Assembly: GCF_901709675.1 (NCBI RefSeq)
Contig: NC_051103.1
Location: forward strand, 2,837,501-2,901,500
DNA length: 64,000 nucleotides
Source: Syngnathus acus
Taxonomy: Eukaryota > Chordata > Actinopteri > Syngnathiformes > Syngnathidae
Reading direction: 5' to 3'
Under the pieces are notes generated by a model. The model had not been told where the DNA came from, ran no database searches, and saw only the letters and a list, made by a program, of their open reading frames with translations. Positions 11,840 to 24,637 of this stretch are shown here, in pieces (the first letter of the stretch is position 1; every line of letters starts with the position of its first letter). The translations under genes were made by a program, and so were the position numbers.

Positions 11840-13349
11840 ATGGTCGCAAGTGAGTACAAATTGAACCAGGGGCCAGAAGATGGCATCACCGCCGTCAAGT
11901 TCAGCCCCAGCACCGCACACTTGCTGCTGGTGTCCTCCTGGGACTCCACAGTGCGCCTCTACGACGTGGTGGCCAACACTATGCGTATGAAGTATCAACA
12001 CACAGTTCCGGTCCTGGATTGTGCTTTTTATGTATGTAGCAGTTTTAATGCCACCTAGATATTTGCTGCTATATTTTTTTCATTTGTTGTGATAAGAACA
12101 CATTGTCACTTTTCTCTCTCAGGACCCGACACATTCTTGGAGTGGAGATCTAGATGCAAATTTGAAAATGCATGACTTGAATACGGACCAGGGTATGTGC
12201 TGGGCAAATTCGGAATTCTGAAATGTTTAAGCTGCATTTCATCAGTTGAACCATACTTTTTATGTCCCTGAATGAAAATTGAAATAGGTGTGTGTAAACT
12301 TTTTATTTACTCTGCAGATTACACATGTTGTGGTTTACTAATTTGGTTACAGACACCGTAGTGGGAAAGCACGACGCCGCCATCCGTTGTGTGGAACACT
12401 GCCCGGAGGTGAATGTCATGGTGACGGGAAGCTGGGACAGGTCAGTCCGACTCTGGGATCCGAGGGCGCCCTGCAATGCCGGCACCTTCACGCAACCGGA
12501 GAGGGTAACGACATGATTGGATTGTTCAAGTGTACCTAATGAAGTGCCTGAGTGTGTCTGAGTATCGACTCTCTTTTCATCTTAAGGTGTACACCATGTC
12601 TGTGGCGGGCGACCGACTGATCGTCGGCACCGCGGGCAGACGCGTGCTGGTGTGGGACTTGAGAAACATGGGCTACGTGCAGCAGAGGCGAGAGTCCAGT
12701 CTCAAGTTTCAGACCCGCTGCATCCGAGCCTTCCCCAACAAGCAGGTGCGGCCCGGAAAAAAGAAAACTCTTTTATTCAAGAACATCTCGGTTTGTCTGG
12801 TGGCTAACTTTTCTTCTCTGCCGCAGGGTTACGTCTTGAGCTCCATCGAGGGCCGCGTGGCTGTAGAGTACCTGGACCCGAGCGTGGAGGTCCAGAAGAA
12901 GAAGTACGCCTTCAAGTGCCACCGGCTGAAGGAGCAAGTTGAGCAAGTCTACCCCGTCAACGCCATCTCCTTTCACAGCGTGCACAACACATTTGCAACT
13001 GGTATGGCATCGGGACTTGTTGCTTATTTTAAAAATTGACAGTCCTCTCTAATAAGGGTGACACTTGACTTTCGACTAACCCTAATCTATAAATAACCTT
13101 CCTTCCTTCCTTCCTTCCTTCCTTCCAGGTGGCTCTGATGGCTTTGTCAACATCTGGGATCCGTTCAACAAGAAGCGCTTGTGCCAGTTCCACCGCTACC
13201 CGACGAGCATCGCGTCGCTGTCCTTCAACAGCGACGGCAGCCTGATCGCCATCGCCGCTTCTTACATGTACGAGATGGGCGACGTCAGCCACCCGGAAGA
13301 CGCCGTCTACATCCGCCAGGTCACAGATGCCGAGACCAAGCCCAAGTGA
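11840..13349 (+). CDS. bub3: Mitotic checkpoint protein BUB3
   Basis: BUB3 is a seven-bladed WD40 propeller that brings BUB1 and BUBR1 to MELT motifs on KNL1 at kinetochores. Coding exons are 11840-12031, 12123-12192, 12353-12504, 12587-12745, 12827-13001 and 13129-13349, giving 322 residues (human 328/326). Repeats are visible at LLVSSWDSTVRLYDV, VMVTGSWDRSVRLWDPR, LIVGTAGRRVLVWDLRNMGY, SSIEGRVAVEYLDPS and GSDGFVNIWDPFNKKRL. The last intron ends in a (CTTC)n microsatellite that serves as the pyrimidine tract. The final codon AAG and stop TGA form the sequence AAGTGAGT, so a donor overlaps the stop, and a spliced alternative C-terminus is possible as in human. ATG at 11,840 matches the family N-terminus. 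Confidence 0.97.
13098..13127 (+). repeat. (CTTC)n microsatellite in bub3 last intron
   Basis: About seven CTTC units run directly into the AG of the splice acceptor of the last bub3 exon, so the repeat supplies the polypyrimidine tract. Confidence 0.85.
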
Positions 13350-14861
13350 GTCCGGAGGGCCACTCCCATGTTCTATGTCCACAACAGACTGTCGCAAATT
13401 GCTCTACTGTTTCAGCCAAAACACACAAATGCCCAAGTTGAACTTTGTTCAGTGGCCTCAGCGTTTAAAGATTTTACCTACTGGCATCCAGTCTAAGCCG
13501 CCCCCCCTTTCTTCTTTCTGTTACGCAATTGTTTGGCTTTCTTCTACTGTGGTCATGTTATATCTTGCTTAAGTTCTTTCACTTCTATCGTAAAATACGT
13601 TTTCCGTGGCTCATTTTGAAGTTTGTGGTATGCGCAGCGTTTCACCCAGACTGTGGCCTGACACTGATAAGACATCAGCAGATCTCCTTTTATTGGCAAG
13701 GAAGTCATCGCGACAGTCTGTGTCCGGTAGGCTGGGTGCAACTTGGCCCAAAAAAATAATAACCATGATGATGATCCATTCGAGATCATTTGAGATACAG
13801 AACAAAACGGGCAAGGGTGACCAATTTCTTCCTCCTTCAGTTTGGATTTTGAAATTCACATAATAGAATTTGTCAGGCCCCTTCAGCCAAAGAAGATGGA
13901 GATATACAGTCAATGATTCTATTTAAGTGCTAATGGCTCAATGGACCTCCGCTGCATCCTGGAAATGATTAGCTGGCTTTTCGCTTGTCATTCCCATGAT
14001 GCTGGATGTCTGATTGGATCAGAGCCTAATATGAAACGGCATTTACGCCGCTGCCCTTTGTTCGTCAGACAAAATTGTTTGTCTTGTTACCCTAGAAGGA
14101 ACTGTTCCTTTTCAATAAGGCAAAATGGATGCGCCTCGCTATCTTATTTACCATACGCCTGTTGACCAATTGCTGTTTTATTAATAAAAGTTCTTGACTA
14201 TAAAACTAACATGATTTATTAGTTAATTTAGAATTTGTATCCCTGTAAAAGCACATTTAATACAACTTTTATTGGCTCTCTTGCTTTTGCCAGTTGAGTT
14301 CATTAAAACGAAAGGCATGGTGATTAAAATTCATTTATTCAGACTCCACAAATGTAAACACTTGCATGCACCCACCACATGGAAAACTATGTAAAGAAAG
14401 CAAGTGCTGTTTGGGGTAGAAAATGCTCGCTCTGAGGTAAGTCAACAAAATAATTTAACGCTACATTTAAGATGTTGTATAATCATCTTAAGGCAAAGAG
14501 TGTACAAAAGACTAATTCCTGTTATTTTCACAGATACTAACAATCAGCGTCGTCGTATCCCTGAGGAACGGCATGAGTACAATATCGTGAGTGGTGACAG
14601 CTCATGATTTTTTTTTTTTAACAATTAGTGGAAAGATGGTTCGTAACACACGTGTTGTGGTTTAAATTTTTTATAAATTTCACGTATTGCTAAATGGGTT
14701 AGCATATGTATGCATACAGTATCTTATGCAGCGGTAGTGAATAATCATCACTTAGATTTGTATAGCATTTTTCAAGGATGGAACAAAAATAGCTTATTTG
14801 TAGTAAATAAATCGGACTAATTAAAAGACACTCAAGGACTATAAAAAATTCACATTCTGAC
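13350..14861. other. bub3 3' UTR and convergent intergenic stretch
   Basis: No conserved reading frame is visible. An AATAAA at 14,183-14,188 could end a long bub3 3' UTR or an alternative last exon. The right part is the 3' flank of the minus-strand NERD-like gene. Confidence 0.4.
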
Positions 14862-17800
14862 TCAAATGCTGAGCGTGATGCTGTGGATGGCGCTGGCTGG
14901 GAACTTGGTGTCGACCTTGTCGCCGCTGACCTGGAAGACCACCAAGGTATCAGAGGGTACGTTGGCGGTGGCGCACAGCGTCTTTCCCAACCATCCGTTG
15001 GAGCCGCGCTTGTACATTTTGACAGCCACCTGCAGAAAGAGGCGGTTAATGCAGTGGTCCCCAACCACCGGGCCGCGGACCGGTACCGGTCCGTGGGTCA
15101 CTTGGTACCGGGCCGCCAAGCCGCACAGATTTTTTTTTTTATCGACGATCAATTAATTCAGGTCAAGACACTCGTCCCGGTCACGTGACATGTTTCCCCA
15201 GTCGAGCCCGCAAAGCTAATATGTGGCGACAGGCTAACTAACCAGGCAGTGAAGCATTCAAAACTGCTTCAACACATGGAGACCAAGCATCCTGCAATAA
15301 AAGACAAACCTTAAATCACTTCGGGTGTCATTGTCTCCGATTACGTCTAGATGGGACCGGCTCGTTTCTGAGAAACAAACTCAGTGCTCCCACTAATTCA
15401 ACGTAATGGTAATGATATTATAAATGTATTATTTATTTATTTATATAAATGTATTATTTATATAAATGCCGGTCCGCGGAAATATTTCTGACATGTAACC
15501 GGTCCGTGGCGCAAAAAAGGTTGGGGACCACTGGGTTAATGGACAATCGACACCATTTTTGTCGACTTTTTAATGGTCCTGGATATACTTGGAGGTCTGA
15601 TTTTTCTTTTTATTTAAAGCTCTAAAGTGATTCTAAATTTGAGGTAACCTCATTCGTACTGCTTTTTTTGTGGCCGAGTTTTTGTAGGGTGTAATTCGCT
15701 TCGATGCCATCTGAGCTTCGGACATTGGCTGGCCTAACTAGATTTGGACGTGCGGGTAATTGAAACATATCCATTTCAAACAAAATGCCCGCCCGCATCG
15801 TCTTGTTTGGCCGCATTTACCGGAGATAACGGAATATCACAGTGCCTTTCCACAGCTCCATTTTCTTTCACTTTAGCATTAGGCAATTTTTCAATTATTG
15901 TTTTTTTTTTTTTCTCCCCCCCTCTGTTCTTTCATCCACCGGTGTCTCTCATAATGTCCAGGCCTTTTAGTTAATGGCGGCGAGAGTCGGAGCCCGCCAC
16001 GCCGGCCCTTGTCCATTTGGCGGGTCATTGTGGGAGCCCAATAGGCCTTTTATGAGCGCCACATCAAAAGGCAGATAAAGCATTAGAGGTGAGAAAAATA
16101 CCCGCCGCTAGATATGCTCCCTCTTCCCTTTGTCCGCTATTGAAAGTGATCATTTTAATAGTCGGGAAAGCTCGGAGAACGCGACCCCCCCCCACCTGAT
16201 GGTCTGCACCTGCACGCCTCTCGTCGCTGCTAATTACTCGCCACAAAGGCCGCCACCATTTCACATGTGCACCTTTTCCCACCATTTACTTACTCATTAG
16301 CGAGCATTCAATAAAAAGACTCGAGAGACGGAGACAATCGTGTCGTGCATCGCGTCGCATTAGCGGCGTCGCGCGCTCCAAGAGGTCGGCCAGTGTGTGT
16401 TAATTTGCTAGGCCGGGAAAGAAAAGAAATGTATTATTAACGACAGCTGGTGGCAGAGAGGAACGCTCAGTCGTACAAAGACGTTGTGGCGGATCGTTGC
16501 CATGTGCAAAAAAAAAAGAAGAAGCAATTAGTGGCAGCAAAGTCGAGTCCTCCTCCAAAAGGTGACGGCGTGACCCCTGTCTGGCCCAAGTCCACCTCTC
16601 ACTCTGGGCCGGACTGGCACCGTCATCTATCTTGGCCTTGCCAGGAGACATCTTCTTGTTTATCGTCTGCTGCTGCACATAAATCTTGCCCGGGTCACTG
16701 TCAACTTTGCCCTCGCATCTGCTTTTGTCAACTTAAATACCAAAGTTGACATTTTTTTGCCGAGTCCATCCAAACATTGTTATTCCACTACTTGGAACTA
16801 GTCCGATTAATCTGACTTAATTGATTCACGGATTGAAAAGTCCCGATGGCTTTGGCCTTAGTCATGAGCTACAATTGTGCTCCGAGGAGAACGAGGGACT
16901 GTTTAGCGTGCTTCGGGGCAGGCAACATTAGGGGCGACTGAAATTTACTGACCCCAGGAGTCAAACTTGCATGACCTCCGTTTGAAGTGGCGGCCATTGA
17001 AAGGAAAAATTAGCTCGAGGTGTAAAGCCTCCGATTATTAATCACCTGGCCCCTTAAAGACATAAATCAACTTTTACTTGGTGACACGGGCGTCAGCTGT
17101 CAGCGGGTGCGCTCGCCCCGAGCCATGACCGCAACTTGAGGGCCGGCCAAGTTCGGAACGGTGTCATAGCGTCTGCTTCCCGGATGACAGGAAGCGCATT
17201 AGACTCAATGACTGCGATGACCGCTGACATCCAGAATTTTATTTCTATACGTCTGTAAAGGAGGGAGGGGAGGGGTCCAAATTTCTTTTTTTCTCCTCAA
17301 TGGCTCTGGTTGTCTGGCTGCGTGTGGAGGCCTCAATCTATGACTGATTTAATTTGCTCTCTGCCAACATCTCTAACAGCATTAACCCGCCGAACAACCC
17401 CCCAATCTGACTCCATTAACTCCCAAATCTGGTTTGGGGACTGTATTGATGCCGCCTGTTATTTGGGGTGATTATGACAACAGCAGACAATGGGCCAAAG
17501 TGTCTGTTAAGTCGTTTAGCGCTAGTTTCAGCTAACTGTAACAGATGGCGGGCACACGGCGCTGTCTGGACCCGCGGCAATTATCCTTTACATAAAAAGA
17601 ACAATACTCGGGTCAAAGGAAACGACTTGAGGCATATAAAACTAACTCCAATTTCAAAACGTCCAAATGACAGATGATCGTTTGCTGTAACAAAGCTGGA
17701 GGCGTCTCGTTGAGAACAGACAAAATTCAGTTTGCATTCAGCAGTCATCCACTCGAGCCATCTTGATTCTCTTCAATTAGCCACAACGGCTTCTCCAAAG

Positions 17801-20800
17801 CGTAATTAAGTGTCCGCCTTTTGATCGTATCTAGCGGCTGGCCGAGGCAAAAAAAAAAAAATGAATTGGGTTTTTTATGCCAATAATTATCATTTAGCAA
17901 ATGTTTTGATTCCCTCAATGATTTCAAACTGGGAGTCTTGACATAACTCACTTCGCTCCATAGTCAAATAAATTATTTCCCAATGAATATTAATGTTATT
18001 TTTTAACCCGAGTGAAGCCGTAATGTGTCAAACATGAACTCTCGCCGCCTCGCTTGTACATAAATTAACAAAAGTGAGCCACAAGGGCCCTCTGGCATCG
18101 GCGAGCAAAGCGCGGATCGGGACGGGAGCGGCGTTGAGTCATCGCCGCTCGCACCGACGCCGTCTCTCGGCGGGACACTCGAGCGGCTTCATCCCGCGTC
18201 TTTGCGGCGTGTAATTGCGCAACTCATCGTCCTTCCGTGGCTTCCTACACGCGCTGGCAAATTATTTCCAATTATTATTTCCAATTCCCTGTTGAGAGCG
18301 AGGCTGCAATTACACAAAGCTGAGCATCTGGCTCACTTTTGGCTACAATTTCCATTTATTTATTTTTGTTAAGCTAATAGAGGCTAATTTCTGGGCGCAG
18401 AGATCCAACCCTTCAGTTGCAGCAAATTAAAGAGTTGCATTGCTTCTAGTTTATCGGTACAAATTTTAGCAAGGCAGAGATTGTGCTTGTATTTTTTATT
18501 TTTAAATCTAATTATTTTAGTCATTCGAACAATCGTTGCAGCCCTACCATCTATTTTGTAGCCCAATGACAATTGTTAAGAAATGAAATACGTTTTTTAG
18601 ATTAAAAAAAAATTGCTCAAACGGTGACAATATTAGCACAAATTCTAATTTTGTAACCCTGACTTTGTTCTTCATGAAAACCACAGCTAAACAGCAATTA
18701 CGCGTCTGTAAAATGGGAGGATTTTGGAAAAAAAAGCAAACGATCTGACAGAGGACAAACAACATACTGTAAGTAACCTGCAATTGACTCATTCCAAACA
18801 CACGCACACACTCACACACACTGACAGTAATTACCGCTCAATCCATACAAATTGAATGAAGCCAGAGTCGTGGTCTAAGAATATAGACCATAATTAATAA
18901 ATTACAGCCTCTCTACTAAATCATTCTCCACTTTGGGGGAGTTGGAGATGGGGTGGCAGACATCCCTTTCTCCTCCAGAGTAATTGACTGGGCCCGGTGA
19001 AAAAAAACACCTCGAGCCGACGCTCACGCGCAGTGACGGCTGAGTGAGCCGACGAGGGGTCTCGTATCGCACATCTCGTGGCCTGCGTGTTTACAAGTCA
19101 CAAATCAAAAGGAGGCATTATTTCTAGGCTCTCTAAAATATGCCTGGGGGAGGTATCCGGTTTCTTTTGACTCCTAAACTGCTCCATGAAAAAAAAAAAA
19201 AAAACTAGTTGAACATTGTACTATGTGCCTTGGCCACCAGGGGGCGGTATATTAAGACTTAAGAATGTACAAGGACATTTTATATTTGTGACCTATGACC
19301 TTCCCAATTTGTCCACTTTAGAAACTACTTTAATACACTCACATTACTCTAAGTATAAGGCGAGATGGATCAAGCCCGCTTCCATTGCCACATACTTGAC
19401 CGGGAGTCGAACATTTTAGTGTCAATGCGTGCCCCGTGGGTGAGCAACAAAGTGAGCAAAGGTATCAACTACATGAGAAGCTGAAGGGGGAGGAGAGGGC
19501 GAAGTAAGCCCTGAGTTTAGTGTCAACAAGACTGACCTTTGTCTGTTTGACCTTTTACAAGTTAACCCCCAAGCTTGGATTTAAACTGCAGATATATAAA
19601 GTTGAAAACTGTCAACTCCCAAAGCAATGCAGGTTTAAAGTGCTACTTCCCCCTGCTGGTCTTAAGGCATATTACGCCTGTTTTGTGTGTTGAATGCAAA
19701 AACCAAGAAAGACTTTCAATGACAATTTTTTCTTCCTCCACATTTTAGAAGCAATTCCAACCTGAGGAGTGCGTCCCAGCAGAGCCCACATTGTCTTGAG
19801 CGTGGAGAACTCCAGCGTGTCGGTCTCGCTGCGGTCCAGCGCGATGTAGCCACACCCCTTGAAGTCGCCTCGGAGCTGTTCGCCGTTGCAAAGCCGCATC
19901 AGGTCCCACGTCCCCGAGCGCCTCAGGACCTCCTGCGTCAATGCCATCTGCCCGTACGACAGATGACCTGCCAATATACAAGGTGGGCGCCGTCACCTTC
20001 AATTTGTTTTTGTAACTGCTCTGTGGACCAAATGAAAGGAACGTGTATGCCACAAGTGTGGCCCCCGAGCCACACTTTGGCCACGCCTGATTCAAAACAT
20101 GTCCTCCTCTCACCAGAAAGCCAGGAAGGCGTCAGCGCATCCAACATCCAGGCCACATAGTCCTCCCTGAAGGATCTGAGGAAGCGGTCCACTTGGTCGT
20201 GGAAAACCAGCTCCCGCCGCTCTCGGAGCCCCTCGGCCAGCTCGCACTCGAGCGAAGGGAAGACCACCCTGGGGAAGAAGAGGCTCTGGTGCACGGGTAC
20301 GCCGCTCTGCCTCAAATGGCCGCATAAGTGAGTCGTCTTGACCTGGAGGGAAAAACAGTAACAAGAAATCACTGAATTACCTCCGCCAAGGCAATTTTTC
20401 AAACTATTCTGCTTTGGAAGAGAACAATTTGGTGGCTTCATTGGAATTCTGCTTTGCTAAGGCTGTTTCTGCATTCACAGTGCAATAATCCGATTTTGGA
20501 AATGCCTATTCCCCTTTTGTGTCTTACACAATTGGCACCTACGATTAGAGCCACTTTGTGTAAACTAATCAAGTTAAAAGGGCTCGTTTAAACAATTTTC
20601 GATAATGTCGTGCGTGCGCCTGTGTGACTAAAGCGAAGCTCTCCAGAGATGAAGCGGGTCACACGAAGAGCCAGCTGTGTTTTTAGGCACCTGCCCGCTC
20701 CCCCCCCCACAATACATGAACATAATTGCGGCCTTTCCATTGAAGAGCAGCCACTCTGCAAGTTTCAGAAGCCACCGACAAGTGTTGGAAATTTACATGT

Positions 20801-21559
20801 AAATTGCCGGTGTGATGCTCTTGACCCCGGCTCCGGTCTGGATGAAAACCATTTGCCGGACAATTGGTTGGACCCGCGGACACAAGTGTGCATGTTTGAC
20901 ATGAGCTATTTGAAAAGTTCACCCCCCCCCCTCCCTTTTTTTTTTTGTTACCGTGATGGCCTTGAGTGGGTCCTCGAACTGTTCGATGCAGGTGTTGCTA
21001 AAGTCGTGATCCTTTTCTTTGACTTGAACGTGCCACTTTTGGTCGTGAGCGGACACCAGACCTCGCCAGGGTTTTACGTCGATGCAGAAGATCCCTTGGC
21101 CTTGGAAATTGGGAGTTGGAAAAAAAAACATGAATGTAGTGACATGTGGAACTCTAAATTTAATAACATTTCCCTTACTTGTGACAATCACGATGTCAAT
21201 GTCATCTTTGACAACTTGATAGTTGTCGGGGATCCGCAGATTGCAGTAGATGTTCTCTTTCCTCAGCCCGGTGAGTTTCCTGGAGTATAGATGCACACAA
21301 CAGTTGGCTTTTTAAACATGCATTATACATAAAGCCACCTCCATTTAATGTCTCTTTACAGATTTAAGCCAGGTTGGGAGGCTGACAAAAAATATCAGGT
21401 GGGTCCAGTTTAATTCTCACATTTGTGTGCTTCAACTTGTTACCTGACATGTTGAAGGAAGTCACTTTGCGTTTGCGGCACTTGGTGACCTCTTGAACTC
21501 TGCGGAGTCTTGCAGCCGCTGATGTGTAACTGGGTCAACAGGCTGCCAAGCTGAAGCAT
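14862..21559 (-). CDS. Uncharacterised protein with nuclease-related (NERD-like) core
   Basis: I do not recognise a named vertebrate gene. Minus-strand exons are 21559-21444, 21279-21179, 21100-20952, 20342-20114, 19967-19762 and, after a 4.7-kb intron, 15029-14862. All phases close and give 322 residues. Residues 64-86 (DDIDIVIVTSQGIFCIDVKPWRG, split here as DDIDIVIVTS and QGIFCIDVKPWRG) fit the core of nuclease-related domains: an early acidic residue (D67), then a hydrophobic strand with D-x-K (D80, K82), as in PD-(D/E)xK folds. A Leu/Arg-rich helical middle follows (RERRELVFHDQVDRFLRSF), then a C-terminal part with HLSYGQMALTQEVL, SETDTLEFSTLKTMW and VAVKMYKRGSNGWLG. No signal peptide or membrane helix is seen. 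The start is uncertain: an in-frame ATG at 21,697 would add 46 residues. It lies between bub3 and gpr26, where human has no matching gene. Function is unknown. Confidence 0.8.
15052..15533. mobile_element. Non-autonomous hAT-type DNA transposon with 8-bp target duplication
   Basis: The ends are inverted: CAGTGGTCCCCAACC on the left and GGTTGGGGACCACTG on the right. Both sides are flanked by the identical 8-mer GGTTAATG (15,044-15,051 and 15,534-15,541), a perfect hAT-length target duplication. Next to each end lie related GGTCCGCGG/CCGGTCCGTGG motifs. The 482-bp element codes for nothing recognisable, so it is a MITE-like copy. It sits in the last intron of the NERD-like gene, 22 bases from the exon. 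Confidence 0.88.
15534..19761. other. Large gene-free intron, candidate regulatory DNA
   Basis: Apart from the hAT element this intron of the NERD-like gene holds no open frame resembling a protein. It is mostly unique sequence with many homeodomain-type TAATTA/ATTAAT words and GC-richer islands (about 16,000-16,400 and 18,040-18,250). It lies 5-9 kb downstream of hmx3. It could carry hmx3 enhancers, with bub3 and the NERD-like gene as bystanders. This is inference only. Confidence 0.35.
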
Positions 21560-24500
21560 CTTACAACCGTGTTTCCCTGAGGCGGTGCAGATATTTTTCA
21601 TTAAGAAAATCTTATGGGATGCAATTTTCAGCCTTTTATGGAATGCTGAGAATAGTAAAACACAATGAGCACTGACACAAAAGCTGCTATCAGCCACAGC
21701 TCTCAGCCAGACATTCCCACAGACTTGATGACATCACTAAGGAGCCCCGCCTCTTAAAGGCTTGTGTGCAGTTCTTACCACAGCCCCACATACTTTGCTT
21801 GGAATTTGTTTTGTTATTACCAAATGTGTTTATAGCGTGTTTAAATAGTCAGTTTTAATACGTTTCTGTGTATTTATTGATGATGTCAGTGGTTGGTTGC
21901 GCTGTAAAAACACAAAGCCTGTCATGCTGTTATTCTGGACAACATGCCAATATAAAAGATAGTTATAAAAAACAGTTATAAAAGATGAGCAAGCAAGATA
22001 GCAAAATAAAACAGTCGCGTAATGTTTCCCCCCCCCCTCTGTCATACGACAGTTTCGTAATTACTGTTATAAACAAAGCCATTACATACCGTCGATGTCC
22101 TTGCGCAATCGTATAAAAACAAATCAAATCTAATGACATTTCCCCCTGCAAAAACAAAGTCTTTGTTTGTTTACACCTCGCGTCGCGATCTCGAAGCAGT
22201 ATATTATCCTGAAAAGCCTGTTTCACAATCCTCCCCTCCCTCCCTCCTTCCTTCCTTCCTTCCTTGGCTTTCCTTCCTTCTAGGACGTAAACAAGCGACC
22301 ATGTGCGCAGTACGCGGCGTCATATTTCGGAGCCGGCGTCCTGACGTCATAGCGCAACGTCATTACGTCGTTGACGTACTTGAAACAATAGTTTTTCACT
22401 TGAACACATGTGGTCCATTTTACAAAGTCATAAAGTAAATCGTTGTATAACAAAATAAAAGAAAAGACGTTTCTGCTATATTATTCCTCACGTTTGTATA
22501 TCATATAGTACAGATACAACTTTTAAAGCTGTACCTAGCTTGTGTCAAATAATATAAACACAAATTTCCAGGTATAGACTCACTTAAAATGTAATATATA
22601 TTTGGGGAGAAGTATGAAGATCAAGATTGAATTCGTTCCGCCTGAACCATAAAGATCAGCGAGCATTCTCACATCCTGCGTGAGGCCCTGCCGAGAGGAT
22701 ATTACAAAAGCGACGGTAGCATATTTAATTCGCCGATGCTGGAGAATATCTCCATGTGCTTACAAACAATATCCGCGTGGCCCCGAATACAAGCGTGAAA
22801 GAGCTTAATATGAGAGCAGATAGCCAAATCAGCCGCTGTGCACGAGGCTGAATGGAAGTCAATAAACAAGAGGGCACTCTGCTCTTCCTGACCCTCACTT
22901 CTGGCGTGGAGATCGGCGACGATAACTCGATGCAGGCGCAACCTCAATAAAAGACAAACAATGGAGGGAGATAAATAGATATTAAATTAAAGCAAAAGCG
23001 ATAGCCGGCAGAGGTTCAGGACAAAAGCAATGTTATGCTTTCATGGTGTACACAATCGACATTCTGCAATTGGAAGTTGCAGTCGCTTCAATGTATGTTG
23101 TTGAACTGAATACAATTTCGGCAATAATCGTGGTAAGGATTTCTGTAATCTGACACTCTTTGTAAAAACCACCATTTCCATTTTTAAACCACCACCCATT
23201 TAAACCAAGTGTCTCATTTGGCGAAGTGGGCTAATAGCGCTATTCATTTGCACTCGTCTCCTTAAATTATTAACACGAGTGACCCCCCCACCACCACCAC
23301 CAGCGAGCAGTGAGAAGTATAAAGAACTTAACTGGCCCAATCAAATGTGAGTGACTGGCTGCTGTCTAATCATGGAGGTGTAATAGGAGGGCAGCAGCTG
23401 GGCCCACCTCAAAAACAACCAGAAATTTTGCCCTCTTTAATTCTGTCATGAAAACCATGGTGGACCTGACAACAGAAAAATGAGCCAACGGAAAATGACT
23501 CGGGTCGTCTTGTCTCTTTTTTTTTTTTCTCTCGCCCATTAATTTGATTAATATATAAACGATGAACGTGGACGACAATCAGATGTGCTAGCGCTCGCTT
23601 TGGATTTTTGGCCTCTTATCTGCACATTCACTGGGTAATTTCCTGTGTGTGCTAATTAAATGGATTGCAATGGTGTAGCTGAAGTTTTAGGATAAATTGA
23701 GACCCCAACTCCCCCACCCTTCCCCTGCAGGCAGGACGAGTCCAAAATAGGAGTACAGTAGATAGAGCACGTGTCAATTTGTCTCTCGTGTCAGTGGACA
23801 GTTCTTCATATAGATCTTTCCCGCAAATATTTACACTACTATCAAGACAATGAATTTGATGGCGATTTGCTTTCTTTTGTAGAGAACCGGTCAATTCAAA
23901 TCCCCCAAAATGGCGGCGTGAATTTTCCAAGAGTTTGATGGTGTACCATGTACGACATTGCTTTGTGGTGACAGAAAACATAGAAATCACAAAGTGTTTT
24001 TTTGCTTTGGTTGCTTTGATGCTTTGCAAAGTTTCATACAGGCTCAAATGGATGGACCGGAGCATAAAGTTGATAAGGGGAAGGGCGACTTATTCAGTGA
24101 TGCAACTGATCAGAGACGCAGACGGTCAGTTGTTGTAGCTGAGATGATGATATGATCCAATTACACATTTAAAGAAGTAAGGAGACACACAATTGTCTTT
24201 GTATTTGTATTTTGTTTGTATTTGAAACACTGACAACATCTTCACGGTTGTGACTGCTGTTTGTTTTCTTGTTTAGAACTATATTGTAGAGTCTTACAAT
24301 GTTTAAACCTGTCAAACGTATGATAGAATGTTTTTCAAAAGAATAATGGGGGGGACACATTTTTAAATAAGAAAAACATTTTCTTAGGTCCATTATATTT
24401 TTAATATTTTGAAAAATGTTTTTGTTTAATCACCCACTAAAATGTAACGTTATCATTAAAAAAAGAAGAGTGCAGATGATCTAATATTAATTCTTATATT

Positions 24501-24600
24501 TTTGTGTCACTAGCTAACAAAATAGAAATGAAACATCACAGCTGTACTGTCATTTCATTTTAGAGTAGTGTAAAAATATTATATACTGTATTGCCACCAA
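21560..24600. other. Intergenic region upstream of the NERD-like gene
   Basis: No supported gene. A GC box (CCCCGCCTC) with a CRE-like TGACATCAC at about 21,730-21,755 may be the NERD-like gene promoter on the minus strand. A CCTT/CTTC microsatellite lies at about 22,235-22,280. The block around 22,690-22,950 is balanced in composition and free of simple repeats, and could be a conserved non-coding element. Confidence 0.35.
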
Positions 24601-24637
24601 GCCTTTTATTGCAGGAATTAAAAATATATAATATAAT

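Noticed and set aside
22702-22947. 81-residue minus-strand frame with a protein-like composition
   Set aside because: No recognisable domain, promoter or splice context. It may reflect conserved non-coding DNA.
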